Of a stretch of DNA of 64,000 nt, positions 17,251 through 25,322 are shown piece by piece. The stretch's first letter is position 1; each line of letters starts with the position of its first letter. The stretch is from NCBI RefSeq assembly GCF_024172165.1, contig NZ_JAMZEB010000002.1, forward strand, positions 8,158,501 through 8,222,500. The letters run 5' to 3'. The notes below the pieces were generated by a model. The model saw only the letters and a program-made list of their open reading frames with translations, was not told where the DNA came from and did no database searches. A program made the translations under genes and the position numbers. This stretch comes from Nonomuraea thailandensis (GTDB taxonomy: Bacteria; Actinomycetota; Actinomycetes; Streptosporangiales; Streptosporangiaceae).

Positions 17251-17396
17251 GGCTCTCCTTTCGACCGTACGCGGGCCCCGCGCCGCGTGCCGAGCGGGCT
17301 CCGTCCGTTCTGGTCGTGATCAGTCTGTCAGGTCGGCGCGTCGGACGGCACAACGGCCGGGCCGGTAGGTTGGCGGGAAGAACGTAGGAGGGCCCA

Positions 17397-17870
17397 TTGA
17401 CCGAGACCAGACTCACGCCCGGCGACGCCGCGCCGGAGTTCACGCTACCCACCGCCGACGGCGGCACCATCTCGCTCGACACCTTTCGCGGCAAGCGGGT
17501 GATCCTCTATTTCTACCCTGCCGCCATGACTCCGGGCTGCACCAAGCAGGCCTGCGACTTCCGCGACAACCTCGCGCAGCTCACGGCCGAGGGTTTCGCC
17601 GTCCTCGGCGTGTCGAAGGACAAGCCGGCCAAGCTCGCCAAGTTCGCCGAGCGTGACGCGCTGACCTTCCCGCTGCTGTCCGACCCCGACCTGGCGGTGC
17701 ACCAGGCGTACGGGGCGTACGGCACGAAGAAGCTGTACGGGAAGGAGGTCGTGGGGGTGATCCGGTCGACGTTCGTCATCGACGGCGACGGGAAGGTGGA
17801 GCAGGCGCTCTACAACGTGAAGGCGACCGGGCACGTGGCCTCGCTCAAGAAGAAGCTCGGCCTGTCCTGA
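17397..17870 (+). CDS. bcp: thioredoxin-dependent thiol peroxidase (BCP/PrxQ)
   Basis: 157 residues, normal length. It reduces peroxides with a peroxidatic Cys48 in TPGCTKQACDF and resolving Cys53 five residues on, the PrxQ alpha-type arrangement. TTG start at 17397 is set by AGGAGG ending 5 bases before it. Single gene with its own terminator. Confidence 0.93.
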   Translation: MTETRLTPGDAAPEFTLPTADGGTISLDTFRGKRVILYFYPAAMTPGCTKQACDFRDNLAQLTAEGFAVLGVSKDKPAKLAKFAERDALTFPLLSDPDLAVHQAYGAYGTKKLYGKEVVGVIRSTFVIDGDGKVEQALYNVKATGHVASLKKKLGLS

Positions 17871-17878
17871 CCGCCGCT

Positions 17879-17903
17879 CGGGCCCTCCGCCCAGGAGGGC
17901 CCG
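17879..17903 (+). terminator. terminator of bcp
   Basis: A 10-bp perfect stem (CGGGCCCTCC with GGAGGGCCCG) and 5-base loop starting 8 bases after the stop, with a pyrimidine-rich stretch about 9 bases further on. Confidence 0.75.
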
Positions 17904-17988
17904 GACGATCGTCTTCTCTGCGCGCAAACGCTTCCGGCTCGCATGCGGAGCGCTAAACTTGTGTCCGGCCCGCTGCGGCGGGAAAGGC

Positions 17989-18071
17989 GCGGGCGTGGCG
18001 AAATGGCATACGCGGCAGGTTTAGGTCCTGTTGGTGGAGACACTGTGGGGGTTCGAGTCCCCCCGCCCGCA
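17989..18071 (+). tRNA. tRNA-Leu (anticodon UAG)
   Basis: Acceptor stem GCGGGCG (17989-17995) pairs with CGCCCGC (18064-18070). The anticodon arm CAGG-TTTAGGT-CCTG places TAG in the loop, reading CUA/CUG leucine codons. There is a long class II variable arm and the T-arm GGGGGTTCGAGTCCCCC. The 3' CCA is not encoded. Confidence 0.95.
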
Positions 18072-18077
18072 CACCTG

Positions 18078-18575
18078 TCAGCCCCGGTAGGCAGGCTCCG
18101 GTTCCAGCTGCTCCGCCGGCTCGTCGGGCAGCACCTCGGCAGGCGGCGGCAGCACACAGTAGCCGTGGTCCTCACCCGCGTAACAGCCCGGCCCCTGCAG
18201 CCTGGGCTCCCAGCCGCGATGGTGCCCCCAGCCCGGAGCCTCCATCCACATCTCGTGCCGGTCGTGAGCGACGTCGTTCAGGGCCGCCACGGTGACGCCG
18301 CCGAGCAGGCCGCCGACGAGGAGCCCAGCCATCCCGGCGCCCATGACCTGGGTCCGCCTGCGGCGCAGGAAGTCGCCGAAGGGCGACGGCTCGCGCTCCC
18401 ATGAGGCGGGGTCCGGCTGGGTGGGCGGGATGTAGGTGTAGGCCCGGTCGGCCTGCTCGCCGTACTTGAGCGGGGCCGGCTCGTGCAGCTCCTGGGTCGG
18501 CTCCGACGACGGGGTCGGGTCGCGCGGCGCTTCCTCTTCGCCGCGCGACCCGGCGTCGCGATCATGATCCGCCAT
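18078..18575 (-). CDS. single-pass membrane protein of unknown function
   Basis: 165 residues from ATG 18575 with GGGAG 6 bases upstream. A charged, Pro/Glu-rich N-terminal part of about 75 residues ends in RRRR, followed by one helix (about 80-98, Gly/Ala/Val-rich) and a short outer domain containing His, Trp and two cysteines (GCYAG, YCVLP). Orientation would put the N-terminus inside. No family recognised. Confidence 0.6.
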   Translation of the reverse strand: MADHDRDAGSRGEEEAPRDPTPSSEPTQELHEPAPLKYGEQADRAYTYIPPTQPDPASWEREPSPFGDFLRRRRTQVMGAGMAGLLVGGLLGGVTVAALNDVAHDRHEMWMEAPGWGHHRGWEPRLQGPGCYAGEDHGYCVLPPPAEVLPDEPAEQLEPEPAYRG

Positions 18576-18741
18576 CACGATCTCCCTTTACTCGCCCCCA
18601 CAGGGGGCGCTCCCAGTAATAGAGGATGCCAAAGCCACCGTAAGCCCCATGTAAGAGCAAATCCATGTAAGACCTGGGTCGTAGTCCTACTTCCGCCTCC
18701 AGGTGGACCAATGTCCCGCTGGGCCTACATATCGTGATGAT

Positions 18742-19911
18742 GTGTTCGGCAGGGTACGGGCGTGGTCCAGGCGCCACACGAAGCTGGCGGGCGTCCTCCG
18801 GGTGGGCCCCCTGACGTTGTTGTGCGCCCTGACGGTGGCGCCGTACGCGTCGGCGACCCCGCCGGGCGCGAGCGTCGCGCTGCACCTGGCCGGTTACCTG
18901 GGGCTGGCGGCGGCGTTGATCGTGCCGCTGTGGTGGCGGGACCGGCCGCTGACCTCGTTCGCCCTCGTGTCGCTGGTCAGTTTCGGGCAGTGGCTGGCGC
19001 AGGTCGATCTGCAGCCCGCCAACATCGCGGTGCTGGTCGCGCTGTGGGGGGTGGCCTACCAGTGCTCGTTCCGGTGGGCGCTGGCCGCGTGCCTGACGGC
19101 GGAGCTGGGGGTGTTCCTGGCGCTGCTCAACTGGGAGCTGGCGACGTTCGGGATGTTCTTCAGCGGCTCGATCTTCGTGGTCACGGTCTGGCTGACCGGC
19201 CTGTACGCCAACACGCGCCGGCGCTATCTGGAGGGCCTGGAGGAGCGCGCCGAGCGCGCCGAACGCGAGCGCGACCAGCAGGCCAGGATGGCGGCGGCGG
19301 CCGAGCGCGCCAGGATCGCCAGGGAGCTGCACGACGTGGTGGCCCACAACGTCAGCGTCATGGTGGTGCAGGCCGACGGCGCCGGCTACGCCCTGGACAG
19401 CGACCTCGACCAGGCCCGCCTGGCCGTCAGGAACATCTCCAGGACCGGCCGCGCCGCGCTCGCCGAGATGCGCAGGCTGGTGGGCGTCCTGCGCGAGAAC
19501 GAGGCCGCGAGCACCGACTACACGCCCCAGCCGGGCCTGGGCCAGCTCGAGGAGCTCGTGAGCGGCTCCGCCGTGCCGGCCAGCCTGCGGGTCGGCGGCG
19601 CGCCGGCCGAGCTGCCCGAGGGCCAGCAGCTCACGGTCTACCGCATCGTGCAGGAGGCGCTGACGAACGCGCTCAAGCACGGCGGCCCCGGGGTGAAGGC
19701 CGCCGTGGAGATCGACTACCTCGGCGCCGAGCTGGTCGTCCGCGTGACGGACAACGGCCGGGGCGCGGCGGCCCAGGCGAGCCCCGGCGGGCACGGCCTG
19801 ATCGGCATGCGCGAGCGCGTCGGCATGTACGGTGGCGCCGTGTCGGCGGGCCCCCGGCAGGGCGGCGGCTTCGAGGTGCTGGCCAGGTTGCCGATGGCGA
19901 AGGCGGCGTAG
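18742..19911 (+). CDS. sensor histidine kinase (NarL/DesK type)
   Basis: 389 residues. The first 155 residues hold about five membrane helices with short loops, so the signal is probably sensed within or at the membrane. HisKA_3 dimerisation domain follows with phospho-acceptor His197 in ARELHDVVAHN, then a HATPase domain (VQEALTNALKHGG, VTDNGRG, GHGLIGMRERV). GTG 18742 is the most likely start although the ribosome site is weak, and the message may be leaderless. The response regulator starts right after the stop. Confidence 0.9.
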   Translation: MFGRVRAWSRRHTKLAGVLRVGPLTLLCALTVAPYASATPPGASVALHLAGYLGLAAALIVPLWWRDRPLTSFALVSLVSFGQWLAQVDLQPANIAVLVALWGVAYQCSFRWALAACLTAELGVFLALLNWELATFGMFFSGSIFVVTVWLTGLYANTRRRYLEGLEERAERAERERDQQARMAAAAERARIARELHDVVAHNVSVMVVQADGAGYALDSDLDQARLAVRNISRTGRAALAEMRRLVGVLRENEAASTDYTPQPGLGQLEELVSGSAVPASLRVGGAPAELPEGQQLTVYRIVQEALTNALKHGGPGVKAAVEIDYLGAELVVRVTDNGRGAAAQASPGGHGLIGMRERVGMYGGAVSAGPRQGGGFEVLARLPMAKAA

Positions 19912-20568
19912 ATGATCCGGGTGATGCTGGTCGACGACCAGGAGCTGTTGCGGGCCGGGTTCCGGATGGTGCTCGGCGCGCAGCCGGACATCGAGGTCGT
20001 GGCCGAGGCGGGCGACGGCGCCGCGGCGCTGGAGATCCTGAAGACCACCGAGGTGGACGTGGTGCTGATGGACGTCCGCATGCCCGGCATGGACGGCGTG
20101 GAGGCCACCAGGCACGTCGAAGGCCCGAAGGTGCTCATCCTGACCACGTTCGACCTCGACGAGTACGCCTTCGCGGCGGTCAAGGCGGGCGCGGCCGGGT
20201 TCCTGCTGAAGGACGTGCCGCCGGCCGACCTGGTCAACGCGATCAAGGTGGTGCACGCGGGCGACTCCGTGGTCTCGCCGACCACGCTGCGGCGGATGCT
20301 GGACCGCTTCGCCGCGCAGCTCCCGACCGACGCCCCGCTGGCGTCGGCGGCGGGCGAGCTGACGCCCCGCGAGCGGGAGGTGCTGCTCATGGTGGCGCGC
20401 GGCCTGTCGAACATGGAGATCGCGGCGCGCCTGGAGGTGGCGGAGGCGACGGTGAAGACGCATCTGGGGCGGGTGCTGGCCAAACTGGGGCTGCGGGACC
20501 GGGCTCAGGTGGTGGTCTTCGCGTACGAGGCCGGGCTGGTCGTGCCCTCGCATCGGCCGAAAGGCTGA
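19912..20568 (+). CDS. response regulator, NarL/LuxR family
   Basis: 218 residues. Receiver domain with acidic pocket VDDQ and phospho-acceptor Asp54 (LMDVRMPGMDG), then a LuxR helix-turn-helix (LTPREREVLLMVARGLSNMEIA) near residues 150-210. The ATG directly follows the kinase stop. It is 107 bases upstream of the ABC exporter genes and probably controls them; the 20569-20675 gap would hold that promoter. Confidence 0.93.
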   Translation: MIRVMLVDDQELLRAGFRMVLGAQPDIEVVAEAGDGAAALEILKTTEVDVVLMDVRMPGMDGVEATRHVEGPKVLILTTFDLDEYAFAAVKAGAAGFLLKDVPPADLVNAIKVVHAGDSVVSPTTLRRMLDRFAAQLPTDAPLASAAGELTPREREVLLMVARGLSNMEIAARLEVAEATVKTHLGRVLAKLGLRDRAQVVVFAYEAGLVVPSHRPKG

Positions 20569-20675
20569 CAGGGGTCATCCACCGGCGCAGCCGAAGTCCC
20601 TCCTCAAGGCCCACAAGATTCGAGATTTCCACTCCTAGCGTGAGTCGCGGCAGCAAATCACGACAAGGAGTGAAA

Positions 20676-21428
20676 GTGACGCTCACTGAGACCCGGCGCC
20701 AGGCCCCGCCCGCCGTGGTGGCCACCGATCTGACCAAGGTGTACGGCCAGGGCGACACCCTGGTGCACGCCCTGCGCGGGGTGGACGTGTCCTTCGCCAC
20801 CGGCGCGTTCACCGCCATCATGGGCCCGTCGGGCTCCGGCAAGTCCACGCTCATGCACTGCCTGGCCGGCCTCGACGCCGCCACGTCTGGCACGGTGCAC
20901 ATCGGTGACGTGGAGCTGACCGGGCTGAGCGACAAGCAGCTCACGCTGCTGCGCCGGGAGCGGATCGGCTTCATCTTCCAGGCCTTCAACCTGCTGCCCA
21001 CGCTCACCGCCGAGCAGAACATCCGCCTGCCCCTCGACATCGCCGGCAACCAGGCCGACCAGGTGCTCTTCGACCGGGTGATCGAGACGGTCGGCCTGCG
21101 GGACCGGCTCTCGCACCGGCCGACCGAGCTGTCCGGCGGCCAGCAGCAGCGGGTGGCCGTGGCCAGGGCGCTCATCAGCAAGCCGCAGGTGATCTTCGCC
21201 GACGAGCCCACGGGTAACCTCGACTCCCGCAGCGGCGCCGAGGTCCTGTCCTTCCTGCGCACCTCCGTGCGCGAGCTGGGCCAGACCATCGTCATGGTCA
21301 CGCACGACCCGGTGGCGGCCTCGTACGCCGACCGCGTGGTGTTCCTGCGTGACGGCGAGCTGGTCACCGAGCTCGCCGCGCCGACGCCGCAGAGCGTGCT
21401 GGACACCCTCGTCCGGCTGGAGGCGTGA
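20676..21428 (+). CDS. ABC transporter ATP-binding protein (MacB/LolD-like)
   Basis: 250 residues. Walker A GPSGSGKST (50-58), signature LSGGQQQR, Walker B VIFADEPTG and the switch His in VTHDP are intact. GTG 20676 has AAGGAG 5 bases upstream; the frame is open far upstream but that part lies across the two-component genes. Works with the FtsX-type permease that starts two bases after its stop. Confidence 0.93.
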   Translation: MTLTETRRQAPPAVVATDLTKVYGQGDTLVHALRGVDVSFATGAFTAIMGPSGSGKSTLMHCLAGLDAATSGTVHIGDVELTGLSDKQLTLLRRERIGFIFQAFNLLPTLTAEQNIRLPLDIAGNQADQVLFDRVIETVGLRDRLSHRPTELSGGQQQRVAVARALISKPQVIFADEPTGNLDSRSGAEVLSFLRTSVRELGQTIVMVTHDPVAASYADRVVFLRDGELVTELAAPTPQSVLDTLVRLEA

Positions 21429-21429
21429 G

Positions 21430-23910
21430 GTGCTCAGGACCACGCTGGCCGGGCTGCGCGCGCACCGGCTCAGGCTGCTGCTCACCGCGGTGGCGATCAC
21501 GCTCGGGGTGGGGTTCATCGCGGGCACGTTCGTGCTGAACGACACCGTCGAGGCCGGCTTCGCCCAGCGGGTCACGGCCGACGCGGGCAAGGTGGACGTG
21601 GCCGTGCTGCCGTCGGGGAACGACGAGACGGTCCCCGAGGAGGTGCTGGAGCGCGTGCGCGCGCTGCCCGGCGTGACCGAGGCGCAGGGGCTGATCAGGG
21701 CGAGCGCGCCCGTCCTCGACAAGCGGGGCAAGGTCGCCGGCAACCTCCCCACCACGGCCCTGTCGATCGTCCGCGGCCCGCTCGACCGCACCGACGTCGT
21801 CTCAGGCACCGGCCCCGGCACCGACGACGGGGCCGCCGTCCTGGACGAGAACACCGCCAAGGCCCAGGGCTACCGGCTCGGCGACACGATCACGGTGCTC
21901 GACCACGAGCGGCGACCGCACCGGTTCAGGCTGGTCGGCCTGATCGACACCGGCGTTGACCAGATGCTCACCTACACCGGCGCGGTCGGCTTCACCCCCG
22001 CCGTCGCCCAGCGCATGACGGGCGCGAAGGGGTACGCCGAGATCGACGTGGCGGGCACGGTGTCGAAGCAGGCCGTCGCGGCGGCCGCCGGCGGCTCGTA
22101 CACCGTCAAGACCGGCGCCGAGCTGGCCGACGACCTGGCCGCCGCGGCCGGCGTGGAGACCCAGATGTTCACGCTGGGCCTGCTGTTGTTCGGCGTCGTG
22201 GCGATGATGGTGGCGGCGCTGGTCATCTACAACACCTTCAACATCCTCGTCGCCCAGCGCACGCGCGAGATGGCGCTGCTGCGCTGCATCGGGGCCACGC
22301 GCGGGCAGGTGTTCGGCTCGATCGTGCTGGAGTCGGCCGTCGTGGGGTCGCTGGCCTCCGCGCTGGGCCTGCTCATCGGGTACGGCCTGGCGGCGCTCAC
22401 GCTGAGCGTCCTCGGCGCGCTCGACGCCCCGCTGCCCACGGACGCGGCGGTCTCGCTCACCCCGTCCACGATCGCCATCGGCCTGGCCGTGGGGCTGGTC
22501 GTCACGGTGTGCGCGGCGCTGCTGCCCGCCCGCTCCGCCACCCGAGTGCCGCCGATCGCGGCGCTGCGCAGCCAGGCGGAGGAGCAGACGTTCCGCGCGG
22601 GCCTGGTGCGCGCCGGCTTCGCGGCGCTGTTCCTGGTGGCGGGCCTGGGCACGACGGGCTTCGGCGTGTTCGCGCTCGAACCCGGCGAGGCCGCGCTCTT
22701 CGCCGTCATGGGCGGGGGCACGCTGACCTTCCTGGCGGTGCTCATCCTGGGCCCGGTGCTGGTCAGGCCGCTGAGCGCGCTGGTGGGCTGGGTCCCGGGG
22801 CGGCTGTTCGGGGTGCCCGGCCGGCTGGCGGTGGACAACTCGGGACGCAACCCGAAGCGGGCCGCCACCACCACGGTCGCGCTGACGATCGGGGTGACGC
22901 TGATGACGCTGATCACGGTGGTCACCGCGTCCACCAGGGTGACGATGACGGCCAAGCTGGACGAGCAGTTCCCCGTCGACTACCTGCTGGCCGGCCAGGA
23001 GCGCGACTCCGTCATCCCGAGGTCCGTGGCGGGGGAGCTGCGCGGCCGGCCGGAGCTGGCCTCGGTGGCGCAGATCCGCGAGGTCCGGACGACGGTCGAC
23101 GGCAAGCGCGTGGACGCGGGCACGTTCAGCGGCGGCATGGAGCCGCAGGTCTCCGCCGGCTCCATGCGCGACTTCGGCCCGGGACAGGTGGCGCTGGACG
23201 ACGTCACGGCCGAGCGGCTCGGCGCCGAGGTCGGCGACACGGTCTCGATGCGGACCGAACGCGCGGGCACCGTGTCGCTGAAGGTGGTCGCGCTGCTCGA
23301 CAGCTCGGAGTCGACGCTGACGCCCGTCACGGTCGCGGAGCAGCCGTTCGACTCCTACTTCGGGGCGGTGCCCGACTCGCGCGTGATGGTGACCATCGCG
23401 GATGGCGTGTCCCCGGACAGGGCCCGCGCGGTCGTGGACGCCGCCGCGGAGCCGTACCCGAACGTGCAGGTGAGCAGCTCGACGGAGGTGCGCGGGCAGT
23501 TCGACGAGACCCTCGACATGATGCTCATGATCATCACCGGGCTGCTCGGGCTGGCGATCCTGATCTCGCTGCTGGGCATCGCGAACACGCTCTCGCTCTC
23601 CGTCCACGAACGGACCAGGGAGTCCGCCCTGTTGCGGGCGCTCGGCCTCACCCGGCCGCAACTCCGGCGCATGTTGTCGGTCGAGGCGCTGGTTCTCGGG
23701 CTGATCGGGGCGCTGGTCGGGGTGGTGCTGGGGGTCGTCTTCGGCTGGGCCGCGATGCGGGCGATGCTGAGCGGGGCGCTCTTCTCGGCGCCGGTGGCGC
23801 AGATCGCGCTGTTCGTGGTGCTGTCGGGGCTGGCGGGGGTGCTGGCGGCGGTGCTGCCCGCCCGCCGGGCCGCGCGGGCCTCGATCGTGGGCTCCCTGGC
23901 CACAGGGTGA
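21430..23910 (+). CDS. ABC transporter permease with two FtsX domains
   Basis: 826 residues from GTG 21430 (GGAGG 6 bases upstream). Layout: one N-terminal helix, an outer domain, three helices (about 250-400) forming a first FtsX domain, an odd helix pair in the middle, a second outer domain and a last FtsX domain (LGIANTLSLSVHERTRESALLRALG). This is the MacB-like mechanotransmission type, usually exporting peptides, lipids or antibiotics, or protecting the envelope. Together with the preceding ATPase and two-component system it looks like a stress-induced export module. Confidence 0.9.
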   Translation: MLRTTLAGLRAHRLRLLLTAVAITLGVGFIAGTFVLNDTVEAGFAQRVTADAGKVDVAVLPSGNDETVPEEVLERVRALPGVTEAQGLIRASAPVLDKRGKVAGNLPTTALSIVRGPLDRTDVVSGTGPGTDDGAAVLDENTAKAQGYRLGDTITVLDHERRPHRFRLVGLIDTGVDQMLTYTGAVGFTPAVAQRMTGAKGYAEIDVAGTVSKQAVAAAAGGSYTVKTGAELADDLAAAAGVETQMFTLGLLLFGVVAMMVAALVIYNTFNILVAQRTREMALLRCIGATRGQVFGSIVLESAVVGSLASALGLLIGYGLAALTLSVLGALDAPLPTDAAVSLTPSTIAIGLAVGLVVTVCAALLPARSATRVPPIAALRSQAEEQTFRAGLVRAGFAALFLVAGLGTTGFGVFALEPGEAALFAVMGGGTLTFLAVLILGPVLVRPLSALVGWVPGRLFGVPGRLAVDNSGRNPKRAATTTVALTIGVTLMTLITVVTASTRVTMTAKLDEQFPVDYLLAGQERDSVIPRSVAGELRGRPELASVAQIREVRTTVDGKRVDAGTFSGGMEPQVSAGSMRDFGPGQVALDDVTAERLGAEVGDTVSMRTERAGTVSLKVVALLDSSESTLTPVTVAEQPFDSYFGAVPDSRVMVTIADGVSPDRARAVVDAAAEPYPNVQVSSSTEVRGQFDETLDMMLMIITGLLGLAILISLLGIANTLSLSVHERTRESALLRALGLTRPQLRRMLSVEALVLGLIGALVGVVLGVVFGWAAMRAMLSGALFSAPVAQIALFVVLSGLAGVLAAVLPARRAARASIVGSLATG

Positions 23911-24125
23911 CTCCGGACAGACGCCCCGAAGTCGAATAAATCCGAAAAACCCGGATAGAGGGTATCTGTGGGTCGGGCGTCTTATGGGGGCGGCGCCCGG
24001 CCTTGCTCTGCGGCGCGCCGGTGGGGCGTTCGGCCAGACCCCGCTCGGGCGGCCCGCGGAGCACGCGGCCCGGCCCCGCTCCGACGATCTCCCGGGGCGC
24101 GCGGCCGGGCCCGCAACCCCAGCGG

Positions 24126-24395
24126 TCAGCGCGGTGTGCGGCCGGGCCACAGCTCGGCCACGGTCTCCGGGTCGAGCAGGGGCCGGGCCACCACCTCGCC
24201 CGTCGCCCGGTCGATCACGACGCAGCCGCCCCCGGCCGTCTCCGGCAACCTGGCCGGATCGTCGGGCTCCAGGTCGCGGATCCACGCCACGTACCCGCCG
24301 TCGAACCCGAACACCCCCACCGGCAGCGCCTCGGCGGCCGGCCGCACCCCGTTGTAGTACTCCTCGGCCAGCGCCCTGGCCTCCTCCAGGTTCAT
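24126..24395 (-). CDS. YrhB/Imm35-type immunity protein
   Basis: 89 residues: MNLEEARALAEEYYNG at the start and GCVVIDRATGEVVARPLLD near the end match the small YrhB/Imm35 fold that neutralises papain-like toxins in polymorphic toxin systems. ATG 24395 overlaps the toxin stop by four bases, so it is coupled to the toxin. The upstream gap 23911-24125 shows no gene. Assignment rests on motif and partner. Confidence 0.75.
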   Translation of the reverse strand: MNLEEARALAEEYYNGVRPAAEALPVGVFGFDGGYVAWIRDLEPDDPARLPETAGGGCVVIDRATGEVVARPLLDPETVAELWPGRTPR

Positions 24396-25198
24396 CGCGG
24401 CCGCCCCCGGCGATCGAGTATCACGCAGAACACCCCGGTCACGGTCCGGTACGGCGGCTCGACCGACATGTGCCCCCGCTGGGCGTCGATCCAGATCACC
24501 TCGCCGTCGAAGTTGACCGCGTTCCAGACGTGGGAGCCACCGCCGGGCCAGCGCACCACGATGACGGCCGCGGCGCCGTGCCCGGCGTCGAGCAGCCGCC
24601 GCGCGATCAGCGGGTAGGCGTGCCGGCCCTGACCCGCGTACTGCAGGCGATGCCCCGCCCACCGCTCGATCCTGGCCACGCTCCCCTGCTCGCCGGTCAG
24701 CACAGGGCGGCCGATCCGGTCGTACTCGGGCAGCCTCGGCGCGGCCGTCGCGGGCTCGCCGTGCCAGGTGGACAGCACGGCCAGCGCGCAGTCGGCGGCG
24801 TTGGACGAGCGGAACGGGTCGTCGGCGGGGCCGCCGCCGTTGACCAGGCGCACCCAGGTGCCGCGCGGGTCGGGGAAGCGGGAGCCGGGCCGCAGCGCCT
24901 CGGCGAGATCCCGCTCCACCTGCGGGTCCGGCTGGGCGAGCCCGCCGGGCACCCCGTACGGGCGGCTGTCGGCGAGCCTGGGCGGCCGCCGGGGCCCGTC
25001 GAACCAGTCCTCCTCGGCGGCAGGCACGCCGGGCCGCGGGCCCTCGTCCAGCGCCCGGCCGGCGTCGGGCATGTCACCGGCCCGCGCCGGGTCGGCGGCC
25101 AGCTCGTAGTCGAGCCACCGCACGCCCTCGGCCACCACGGGGTTGTAGTGCCCGTCCTGAAGGGCCCACCGGACACTCGGCTTGCGCTCGTGGGACAC
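24392..25198 (-). CDS. papain-fold toxin (Tox-PL, glutamine deamidase type)
   Basis: 268 residues from GTG 25198, fixed by ACAGGAGG 7 bases upstream. The C-terminal domain (about residues 85-268) has the order of the Tox-PL family: SNAADCALAVLSTWHG with Cys137, GGSHVWNAVNFDG with His223 and WIDAQ with Asp238, giving the papain triad. Tox-PL domains deamidate or cleave target proteins and normally sit at the end of long secreted toxins. Here the first 85 residues are short, polar and proline-rich, with no signal peptide, WXG100 or repeat domain, so it may act inside the cell or be carried by an unseen partner. Immunity gene follows directly. Confidence 0.8.
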   Translation of the reverse strand: MSHERKPSVRWALQDGHYNPVVAEGVRWLDYELAADPARAGDMPDAGRALDEGPRPGVPAAEEDWFDGPRRPPRLADSRPYGVPGGLAQPDPQVERDLAEALRPGSRFPDPRGTWVRLVNGGGPADDPFRSSNAADCALAVLSTWHGEPATAAPRLPEYDRIGRPVLTGEQGSVARIERWAGHRLQYAGQGRHAYPLIARRLLDAGHGAAAVIVVRWPGGGSHVWNAVNFDGEVIWIDAQRGHMSVEPPYRTVTGVFCVILDRRGRPR

Positions 25199-25322
25199 GG
25201 CCTGCCTCCTGTCATGCTCGACGAACGATCGTAGAGGCGACGCCGTGTCAAGGGGGCGAACTCGGCGGAGATTCTCCGTCCGCGCCAAGGCTGTTACCTG
25301 CGAAAACGCCTCAAACCAGGGC

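Noticed and set aside
18762..21428. An 888-codon continuous frame ending in the ABC ATPase
   Set aside because: The upstream part runs out of frame through the kinase and regulator genes; the ATPase has its own GTG and ribosome site.
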